From Tannerella sp. (GTDB lineage Bacteria > Bacteroidota > Bacteroidia > Bacteroidales > Tannerellaceae): a stretch of 12,486 nucleotides of DNA. The number at the start of each line of letters is the position of its first letter. Position 1 is the first letter of the stretch. Below are positions 5,687 to 12,486 of the stretch, piece by piece. The stretch spans positions 1 through 12,486 of the forward strand of contig JAITHS010000118.1 in the NCBI GenBank assembly GCA_031279875.1, in the 5' to 3' direction. Made by a program: the position numbers and the translations under genes. Below the pieces are notes generated by a model. The model saw only the letters and a list, made by a program, of their open reading frames with translations. It was not told where the DNA came from and searched no databases.

Positions 5687-8600
5687 TTAAGTTCTTTTCT
5701 TCTCTTTCTTCAGCAAAAAAACAGGTAAGAACATGAATAATCCGACAAACGACATGGCCAAACCGCCAACGGCGCCGGTAGCGAGCGGAAACCAGAAGCC
5801 TTCGCGGGCTAATCCGACCATAAACGGCAAGAAGCCCAGAATGGTAGAGATAATGGTGAGGAAGATAGGGAATACTTTTGTGTTCCAAGCTTTTATATAG
5901 GCTTTAACGGGTGTTATGGAGGGTTTTGCCGTTCTTATGCGGTTGTATTCGTTGATGATATATATGCCGGCGTTTACGGTAATGGCGCAGAGCAGGACAA
6001 AGGACGCAAAGCCGCCCTGGTCGAAGTTGAGATCGAAGAGGTAGAAAGTGAGGAAAACGCCGATATAGGAAACAGGAATGATAAAAATGATGGCGAGAGG
6101 CTGTTTCAACGAGTTGAAGAGGATCGACGACATGAAGAAGATGATTGTTATGATTAAGAAGATGAGATAGTACTGTTTGTTGTCTTCTTTTCCCCAGCGG
6201 TAGGTGTTGTATTGATTTTCAACGAAATATCCCATTGGCATTGCTTTGTTTAATGCTTCCAGTTCTTCGTCGAGTACTTTGTGTGACAGTTGGTAGGAAC
6301 CGATGTATTCGTATTGCAAAAACAAAAGATACTGTTGATTTTCTTTGACAACGTTGCGTGGCGTTTGTCCTTCTTCAATCGAAGCCACATCGTCGGTTTT
6401 GTAGTATTTTCCATAGAGACTGCGTCCCATGTTGGCGAGGTTCCACACATCGTATTGCCGACTTTGGAGCGACGACATCCTGATGTCTTCAATCTTCTCT
6501 TTATTAACTACATAACCGGTGTGCATATTGCGTGTAAAGACGGGGCTGACGGAGCTGAAAAGTTCGTAAGGGCTGATATTTTTTGCCGCGAGCTGTTGAC
6601 GTTTGAGGTCTAAAATAAATTCTACGTAGTTTTCTTTATAGTAGGAATATTGAGAGTTGATAAGAACTTCTTTTATTCGCCGGTGGGAGAGCAGTTTTTG
6701 CTTTAACGAATCGGCATAAAAATGTAATTGGTCATAGTTATAGCCCGACATTTTGATGTGTAAACTGCCGGCGAAATCTCTTACTTCGTTGCTGAACCCG
6801 CGATCTTCGAGGCCGGTTACCGTCCAGCCGCCGCCGCCTATCTGCAAGGCTTGTGTGATGACGTTGCTTTTCAATTGATAGGGAAATCCTGTGTTTTCGG
6901 CGTCTTTGGTGAAGATAACATGAATATTTGCCTGATAAGGACTGTTGATGTTTGTTTGAAACTGTCGGATTTCTTTGAATTGGCTCAAATACGCTTCCAT
7001 CTTTTGTATCGAGTTGTTCATCAGTTTCATCGTTGTTCCGTTAGGCATGGATGCGTTAATGGAGATGCTTAATTCGCCTTCTTTTTTGGAGTAATAACTG
7101 CCCGAATTGACTTTCTGCACAAAAAGACGTAGCGATCCGCCCAGTGCTTTTTCGAGGATAGGACGTATTTTTTCTTTCACAACTTGAGTAGTAACTATTT
7201 TGTTGTATCGTTCGGCAAATTTTCCTTGTTCGTCGATTTTTTCCGGCAGCAAGAAAACGGGCAGTCCGAAAGCCAATATCAAAATAATGATTACCGCTAC
7301 CCGAAAGCGGACAACAAATTTGATAAACAGAAAATAGAATTTGTTGAAATAGACGGTTATTTTCTTTGGATTTATGTATTTGATTTTCAGCGATTTATTT
7401 TTAATCTTTAAACGGTCTATCAAAGCCGGAACAACCAAAAAGGCGATGAAAAGCGAAATCAGCAGGTTCACGATTACAACGGCGGCGAAGTCTTGCAGAT
7501 TTAATCGCATGTTTTCGTTGAGGAAAAATATAACCGACAATGCTCCTACGCTTGTCAGGGTTGCTGCCAGAATTGAAAGAACGTCTTTGTAGTCATGTTT
7601 TCGGATGTAGTGGTCGGTCATGATTATCGTGTTGTCGATAACGAGGCTGAGCGATATTGTGATTCCGGCAAGCGAATATATCTGAATTTCCAGTTCAAAA
7701 AGATAGTAGAAGATGAATGCTACGGCGATATTGAAGAACAAGCTCAGGACTATCAACAGCAGATACCGCACGTTGAAAGTTGTGAAAAACACGAACAGCA
7801 ACAGTATAAGTACCGTCAGGAAGGTGCGGATATAGATTTTATTGAGTTCATTATCAATACGTTCCGTTACGTCGTAGTTGATATGCAGTTCGTAACCTTT
7901 TGGCAGTTGTTCTTTCAATTGCTGCATTGTGGCTTTTACTGTTTTGCTCAATTTTATCTGGTTTGCGTTTTCGGTAGCGGTGAGAGTTATGTATATCGAA
8001 TTTAAGCCGTTGATACGGAAATATTGTGTCGGTTCCTGTTCCTGATATTTTACCGTTACAAGGCGGTCAAGGCTTATCATTGAGCCGTTTTGTGTTTTGA
8101 CATAAATATCTTTGGCGTCAAAGCGGTCTTTTTCCTGTTCACTGTTCATCGAGAGCGTCAGCCGGATATATTTGTCGTTGCTGCCGTCGTTGTCGATAAG
8201 CGCCATACCGAGCGACGTTTTTTGGTTGTAGGCTTGAATTGCTTCTCGTATCTGATAGACGCTTATTCCCAGTTCATCGAGACGGTGAATGTCGTATTCG
8301 AGCAGCCATTCGTAAGGCGTAGCGCCGTATATATCAACTTTGTAGATGTCGTTTATTTGCGCCAGCACCGGTTTGATATATTCTTCGGCATAACGCTGAA
8401 TAACAATCGGCGGCACTGTGGCGTCGATGTTATAGGATATGAAAGTGCGTGGCGTTTCCGTTTGCGGCATGTTGACATAAATGGAAGGATACGAAACGCT
8501 CGACGGTAGCGATTTCCACGTCTGACGAACGATAGTTGATGCTTCCAATCTTACCATGTCGAGCGAAGTATGTTTATCGATGTCGAGCGTTATTCGTCCG

Positions 8601-8860
8601 CTGCCGTTTGATGATGTGGAGCGGATGCTTTTGATACCTTTTATTCTCGACAGCATGGCTTCAAGTTTGGATGTTGTTTCCATTTCAACGACGCGCGCCG
8701 AACTGCCGTTCATCCTGAAATAGACGGTAATACTGGGCAATGAACGTGAAGGCGACAATTTGACCGTCAGTAACGGTATCATAGCCAGTCCGGCTAACGA
8801 TAATGCTACAAACGCTACTATTACCGTAAACGACGATATGTTCCTTTTTCCGTTCTCCAT
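5687..8860 (-). CDS. RND-family efflux permease (AcrB-like), second pump of the operon
   Basis: A 1057-residue inner-membrane transporter, close to the roughly 1050 residues of AcrB, apparently full length. TM1 lies near residues 8-30. A first periplasmic porter/docking region (about 35-340) follows, then TM2-TM6 (about 342-480), the amphipathic stretch and TM7 (about 500-537), a second periplasmic region (about 540-895), and TM8-TM12 (about 897-1050). The TM4 relay site reads V-I-D409-N410, where AcrB has two adjacent aspartates, and the TM10 position equivalent to AcrB Lys940 appears to be Asn963. It should form a trimeric proton-driven exporter with a periplasmic adaptor and the TolC-like protein encoded just upstream; the substrate cannot be read. 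The ATG lies one base after the TolC stop (TAA-C-ATG), so translational coupling is likely. No Shine-Dalgarno sequence is visible. Confidence 0.92.
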   Translation of the reverse strand: MENGKRNISSFTVIVAFVALSLAGLAMIPLLTVKLSPSRSLPSITVYFRMNGSSARVVEMETTSKLEAMLSRIKGIKSIRSTSSNGSGRITLDIDKHTSLDMVRLEASTIVRQTWKSLPSSVSYPSIYVNMPQTETPRTFISYNIDATVPPIVIQRYAEEYIKPVLAQINDIYKVDIYGATPYEWLLEYDIHRLDELGISVYQIREAIQAYNQKTSLGMALIDNDGSNDKYIRLTLSMNSEQEKDRFDAKDIYVKTQNGSMISLDRLVTVKYQEQEPTQYFRINGLNSIYITLTATENANQIKLSKTVKATMQQLKEQLPKGYELHINYDVTERIDNELNKIYIRTFLTVLILLLFVFFTTFNVRYLLLIVLSLFFNIAVAFIFYYLFELEIQIYSLAGITISLSLVIDNTIIMTDHYIRKHDYKDVLSILAATLTSVGALSVIFFLNENMRLNLQDFAAVVIVNLLISLFIAFLVVPALIDRLKIKNKSLKIKYINPKKITVYFNKFYFLFIKFVVRFRVAVIIILILAFGLPVFLLPEKIDEQGKFAERYNKIVTTQVVKEKIRPILEKALGGSLRLFVQKVNSGSYYSKKEGELSISINASMPNGTTMKLMNNSIQKMEAYLSQFKEIRQFQTNINSPYQANIHVIFTKDAENTGFPYQLKSNVITQALQIGGGGWTVTGLEDRGFSNEVRDFAGSLHIKMSGYNYDQLHFYADSLKQKLLSHRRIKEVLINSQYSYYKENYVEFILDLKRQQLAAKNISPYELFSSVSPVFTRNMHTGYVVNKEKIEDIRMSSLQSRQYDVWNLANMGRSLYGKYYKTDDVASIEEGQTPRNVVKENQQYLLFLQYEYIGSYQLSHKVLDEELEALNKAMPMGYFVENQYNTYRWGKEDNKQYYLIFLIITIIFFMSSILFNSLKQPLAIIFIIPVSYIGVFLTFYLFDLNFDQGGFASFVLLCAITVNAGIYIINEYNRIRTAKPSITPVKAYIKAWNTKVFPIFLTIISTILGFLPFMVGLAREGFWFPLATGAVGGLAMSFVGLFMFLPVFLLKKEKKRT

Positions 8861-8861
8861 G

Positions 8862-10364
8862 TTATTCTATGATAGCGCTGATTATAGGTGTGTTGTATTC
8901 AAAATCAAACAAAGTCAGCTTACGAATTTTGTAATAACTGTTCCAGTAATTTTCGAGCGCGCTGACATAATTTCTCCTTGCCGACTGTTGGCGTTGTCGT
9001 GAGAGGGTAAGCGAATTAATATCTGCTTTTCCGATCATAAAGCGTTGACGTGTTTGCGAATATGCTTTGTCGGCAATTTCGAGTGCTTCTTCGGCCGATT
9101 TTATCATGTCTTTCTGCATGTTAAAATCTCCTACCGTCATTATGACGTCTTCTTCTACCTTTAATTCGCCTTGTCGGGCGGTTATTTGCATCACGTTCAA
9201 ACTGTTTTTTGCCATGTTAAATCGTCCGCGTCTCACTCCCCAGTCAACTAACGGAATTGATAGCGTCAATGACAGAATGTCTTGTCGTGTAGGGTCTTTG
9301 TATGCGTTTGCCAGCGTATTGCCGACTTGATTGAATCCCATACTTGCATAAATGGAAGCATTAAACATGGATTCTTTTTTTGTACGGTCAACTTCCCGCT
9401 CTCGTTCGAGTATATTTTGTTTATATCCGATTAATTCGGGATTGTTTCGTCGTGCTTCCGCAAGCGCCTTGTCAACCGATATTTCCATTGTTTTGGGATA
9501 GCTCGGCAGCTTTATTTGCACTACCGTATTTTTATCCATATTAAGGAATGACGTTAATGCAAACGTTGCGCGTTTATAATTTATTTCGGCATTTTTCAAC
9601 GAATTGGCGGCATTTATCCTGTCGAGTTTGAGTGTAAGCAAATCGGTTTGATTGATTGATGCTATTTTAAATCGTTCTTCTCCGATGCGATACAGGGTAT
9701 CGGTATTACTCATGTTTTCTTTGGCGAGGTCGTATTCGGCTTGTGCCATGGCGAGATTGAAAAAATAGGCGGCGGCTAAACTTGCTGTGTTTTCAAGGTC
9801 GTAAACTAATTGTTTTTTAGATTTTTCGTACTTTAAGGGGGCAATTTTCTTTTCCCAGCTGAACGAATTGTAACCGAGCAGATTTTGCCTGTAACCGATA
9901 GTAACGGGAATGGAAACAAATTCATTATAAGTATTTTCGCCGAAATTACGGATATATCGCAAGTCGGAATTAAGGAAAAACGAACCGCCGAGCAGGTCGA
10001 AATTTTGACTTATCGAAAGCCCGCCGTTAGCCTCGTAGGAAGCCTGTTGACGATAGATGTCAATATTCTCATTCGAATCGTACCGTTTACTCAACTGTTT
10101 GTAATATTGAGCGGGAGTAAGATCTAACGTCAGGCTCGGCAACCGGCCGGCTTTAAATGCCATATATTCCCAATAGCTTGACAGATAGATGTTTTGTGAG
10201 CGTAAGGCTTCGAGTGAACTGTCGGCTGCAAGCGCTATTGTGCGTTCAAGCGTCAAAAATACGGACGGTTGCTGGGCTTTGGCCGAAAATACGGTACAAA
10301 TAATAAAAAGCAATATGCCGGTTATTTGATGATTTGAGATTATTTGATTATTTGATGATTTCAT
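8862..10364 (-). CDS. TolC-family outer-membrane efflux protein
   Basis: A 500-residue outer-membrane channel subunit. The signal peptide has a long polar start (MKSSNNQIISNHQITG), a hydrophobic core (ILLFIICTVFS) and probable cleavage after Ala30, before Gln31. Two OEP repeats follow, roughly 38-265 and 285-480, each rich in long alpha-helix with short beta segments. 'LGGSFFLNSDLRYIRNF' and 'LSLTLSIPLVDWGVRRGRF' look like the two membrane-strand/equatorial regions typical of TolC proteins. It sits between two RND genes (12-bp gap upstream, 1-bp gap downstream), so it is probably the shared exit duct of both pumps. No lipobox cysteine is present in the signal region, unlike the lipoprotein OprM type. 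The first codons lie inside an AT-rich repeat tract, but no better in-frame start would keep the signal peptide. Confidence 0.9.
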   Translation of the reverse strand: MKSSNNQIISNHQITGILLFIICTVFSAKAQQPSVFLTLERTIALAADSSLEALRSQNIYLSSYWEYMAFKAGRLPSLTLDLTPAQYYKQLSKRYDSNENIDIYRQQASYEANGGLSISQNFDLLGGSFFLNSDLRYIRNFGENTYNEFVSIPVTIGYRQNLLGYNSFSWEKKIAPLKYEKSKKQLVYDLENTASLAAAYFFNLAMAQAEYDLAKENMSNTDTLYRIGEERFKIASINQTDLLTLKLDRINAANSLKNAEINYKRATFALTSFLNMDKNTVVQIKLPSYPKTMEISVDKALAEARRNNPELIGYKQNILEREREVDRTKKESMFNASIYASMGFNQVGNTLANAYKDPTRQDILSLTLSIPLVDWGVRRGRFNMAKNSLNVMQITARQGELKVEEDVIMTVGDFNMQKDMIKSAEEALEIADKAYSQTRQRFMIGKADINSLTLSRQRQQSARRNYVSALENYWNSYYKIRKLTLFDFEYNTPIISAIIE

Positions 10365-10392
10365 AATTTTTAATTCTTAATTTTTAATTTTC
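10321..10392. repeat. AT-rich direct-repeat tract across the RND/TolC junction
   Basis: Leftward, the end of the RND gene, the 12-bp gap and the start of tolC hold a doubled AATTAAAAATT motif (about 10365-10389). Inside tolC this is followed by repeated ATCAAATAATC / ATCATCAAAT motifs (about 10325-10360). The first set covers the RND stop codon and reaches the tolC start codon; the second encodes the polar n-region of the TolC signal peptide (SSNNQIISNHQ). Similar low-complexity tracts are more usual between genes. They may be slippage-prone. Confidence 0.55.
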
Positions 10393-12486
10393 CTGTAAAT
10401 TCCCCAATAAATCAGCGGTATAATTCCCAAACTTACAACTGTACCTACCACCATCGACGAAATCATCGCTATGGCGAGCGGTTTTTGAAGTTCGGAGCCT
10501 AAATCGTTGGTAAACAACATCGGAACCATCGCTATAACACTTGTTAACATTGTCATTACAATTGCGCGTAAACGGCGATGTCCGGCTGTATGAATGGCTT
10601 CCATGAGAGGTACGCCCTGTTTGCGTAACTCGTTGATTAAGTCTATTTTAAGGATTGAGTCGTTGATGATTATTCCACACGACACTACAATTCCTATCGC
10701 GCTCATAAGATTAAGCGTATGGCCTAATAACCAGAGCGTTATCAAAGCAAAAGTTATATCAATCGGTATTTCCGCCAAAACTATCAACGGTTGCAGAAAG
10801 CTTTCAAATTGAGCGGCAAGAATAAAATACATCAGTAGAATTGAAATTATCAGAACAATAATCAATTCGCTAATCATTTGCCTGCTGGAAAAATAACTGC
10901 CCGAAAAGGAGACGTCGAAACCGCCTTCTTGTTTTACTGCCGCTCTTGTTTTTGTCATTAAATTATCGGGATCTTTAACTGCCTGATATTCAATAGGTAT
11001 ATATTCTCCGTTTTTACCGGCGATGATAGTTTTTGTTCCTTCCGAAGCGCTTATCGTTACAAGCGAACTGAGCGGTATTGATTGCTCAAAATTGCCTGAT
11101 TGCGGACTTATAAGCGTATTATTCAGTATTTCGTTGATACTTTTTTCGTCGCCTTCGATCGAAATCGGTAAAAATTGTTGATATGAGCGCAACAATGCTA
11201 CTTCATTGTTGCGGAAAGCGGCTTTTATAACCTTTTCTATTTCGCCGTATGATATGTTATAAAGCATTAATTTTGAGCGATCTACAACTATATTCATTTC
11301 TTCATCAAAGGTAATACCGATAGAATTTTCACCGTTAGCTTTATCCAACTGTTGTTGTAATGCTTTGATTTCCTGCGCTTCGGGGGTTCGCTGCTTGTTT
11401 AGCGGATACAGTTGGGTTACGATTTCCGATTCGCCGGTAACGAATATTTTTTCAAATATCGTTTCTGGTGGCGAATAAACGGCTTTTGCTAACGGATATT
11501 TGCTTTTTATCCGCTTTTCTATTTCCCGACGCGACGCCATCGCTAATTGACGGCTTTCGGCTTTGATGTATATTTCACATTCGGAAGATGACATTTTTCG
11601 CTCATTATCAAGTATAAAATCCTGCCGACCGATATATGCGGAATATTCTATCGTTGTTGAATCGACGGCTTTGCAGAGTTCTTCCGTTCGTCTTAAATTT
11701 TCATCAAGATGAATATTTTCGCCCCAGTCGATAAATGTCAACAGTTCAACTTGTTCGACTTCCGGCATTCCCGATTTGGGTATAATATTAAACAGTAGCA
11801 CGCAGAGCGGAAAAATAAGTATAAGTATCAGAGAATTAAATATTTTACGACGGAAAGTAAATTCCAAAAGCCGGTCGTAAAATCCGAATAACATTTTGTT
11901 TGTTCTATTCTGATATTTTTTTAAACTTACACCTAAATCTTTCTTTATAAACGTTTTGGTGTACATCATCTTATATAGAACGGGCAGCAACATTGCGCCG
12001 GCAAGATATGATGTAAGTTGCCCGATTGATACGGCAAAGGCTTCGTCCATAAAAAGCGCTCCCGCTATGCCGCTCAAAAAAATCAGCGGCAGGAAAACGG
12101 CGATAGAAGTGAGCGTTGAACTTAAAATCGGCGTCAACACTTCGGTTGTGCCTTTAATACAGGCATTGTCGAGCGAGAACCCTTTTTCTCTGTACTGGCT
12201 TATGTTTTCGGTCGTTATAATGGCGTTGTCGATCATCATTCCGAGAGCGAGTATCAAACCCGATAACGATATGATATTGATTGATTTACCGAATAAAAAG
12301 AAGAAAAGGAAGCTGACTACCAGCGATACCATCATACAAATTGCTATAACGGTAGGCGATTTGGCGTCGCCGAGAAAGAAAAATGCTACTATACATATCA
12401 AAATGAAACCGTAAATAAAATCTTGTTTCAGATTTGAGATAGTATAATCCAAAAGTTCCGTCTGGTTGCGATTGATCGAAAAATCA
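10377..12486 (-). CDS. RND-family efflux permease (AcrB-like), N-terminus beyond window edge
   Basis: The visible part is 702 residues and open to the right edge. A TTG at 12450-12452 could be read as a start, but 'NQTELLDYTISNLKQ' across it is the conserved stretch before TM2 of RND permeases, so the gene is cut by the window and lacks roughly 300 N-terminal residues. It contains TM2-TM6 starting with 'FIYGFILICIVAFFFLG', TM7 ('IFNSLILILIFPLCVLLF'), the second periplasmic region, and TM8-TM12 up to the TAA at 10377-10379. The TM4 relay reads M-I-D-N, one aspartate instead of the AcrB pair; the TM10 site reads 'IIINDSILK', with Asn-Asp at the AcrB Lys940-Asn941 positions. No frameshift is seen. 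It leads the visible part of the operon, followed 12 bp later by tolC. A periplasmic adaptor gene is expected upstream, outside the window. Confidence 0.9.
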   Translation of the reverse strand, partial: DFSINRNQTELLDYTISNLKQDFIYGFILICIVAFFFLGDAKSPTVIAICMMVSLVVSFLFFFLFGKSINIISLSGLILALGMMIDNAIITTENISQYREKGFSLDNACIKGTTEVLTPILSSTLTSIAVFLPLIFLSGIAGALFMDEAFAVSIGQLTSYLAGAMLLPVLYKMMYTKTFIKKDLGVSLKKYQNRTNKMLFGFYDRLLEFTFRRKIFNSLILILIFPLCVLLFNIIPKSGMPEVEQVELLTFIDWGENIHLDENLRRTEELCKAVDSTTIEYSAYIGRQDFILDNERKMSSSECEIYIKAESRQLAMASRREIEKRIKSKYPLAKAVYSPPETIFEKIFVTGESEIVTQLYPLNKQRTPEAQEIKALQQQLDKANGENSIGITFDEEMNIVVDRSKLMLYNISYGEIEKVIKAAFRNNEVALLRSYQQFLPISIEGDEKSINEILNNTLISPQSGNFEQSIPLSSLVTISASEGTKTIIAGKNGEYIPIEYQAVKDPDNLMTKTRAAVKQEGGFDVSFSGSYFSSRQMISELIIVLIISILLMYFILAAQFESFLQPLIVLAEIPIDITFALITLWLLGHTLNLMSAIGIVVSCGIIINDSILKIDLINELRKQGVPLMEAIHTAGHRRLRAIVMTMLTSVIAMVPMLFTNDLGSELQKPLAIAMISSMVVGTVVSLGIIPLIYWGIYRKIKN

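Noticed and set aside
7595..8509. Plus-strand open frames of 136 and 139 residues inside the RND gene
   Set aside because: They lie antisense to a full-length, well-conserved RND permease and have no recognisable domains. They are by-products of its codon usage.
3821..8860. Surface-protein gene as the last gene of the efflux operon
   Set aside because: A 240-bp AT-rich gap with its own promoter match and an inverted repeat after the RND stop separates them.
11956..12414. Plus-strand 152-residue open frame
   Set aside because: It is antisense to the conserved TM2-TM6 region of the upstream RND gene and shows no family features.
12450..12452. TTG as the true start of the right-most RND gene
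   Set aside because: The frame stays open to the window edge and encodes conserved RND sequence upstream of the TTG. Starting there would remove TM1 and the first periplasmic domain.

Overview
The window looks like a Bacteroidota (Bacteroidales-like) chromosome. The reasons are a Por/T9SS-type C-terminal sorting domain, a TTTG-N20-TAnnTTTG promoter, start codons without a Shine-Dalgarno sequence, signal peptides cleaved before Gln, and RND efflux genes of a type common in this phylum. I cannot name a genus.

Region 1 (1-286) has no gene and is packed with repeats. In order these are a nine-copy purine-rich heptamer array, a GGTACC-flanked palindrome with 28-bp arms, three copies of a 20-bp repeat, and a CTCAACT-type repeat that ends at the start codon of the first gene. 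Region 2 (287-3553, +) encodes a large secreted protein with two pectate-lyase-like beta-helix units arranged as in GH55, a discoidin (F5/8 type C) module and a T9SS sorting domain. Region 3 (3554-3820) lies between convergent genes and repeats the composite element of region 1 in the same order and orientation: heptamer remnant, GGTACC, palindrome, AATGCCCTGT and a 20-bp repeat. It also has a long bulged hairpin directly after the first gene and decayed extra copies of the palindrome arm. The beta-helix gene is therefore bracketed by direct copies of one composite repeat.

Region 4 (3821-5446, -) encodes an exported surface protein with two tail-fibre/adhesin-like units, an Ig-like 'GGNGG' domain and an unrecognised C-terminal third. 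It has its own promoter at 5499-5530. Region 5 (5447-5686) is AT-rich and holds that promoter, a palindrome in the promoter spacer, and an inverted repeat after the efflux operon.

Region 6 (5687 to the right edge, -) is a tightly packed efflux operon transcribed leftward: RND permease (N-terminus cut by the window edge), TolC-like outer-membrane factor, second full-length RND permease. The gaps are 12 bp and 1 bp. The two pumps probably share the TolC-like channel. No periplasmic adaptor is visible, and one is expected beyond the right edge. No RNA genes, transposase or CRISPR array were seen. The most unusual feature is the composite repeat flanking the beta-helix gene; I do not see a complete new defence or metabolic system.
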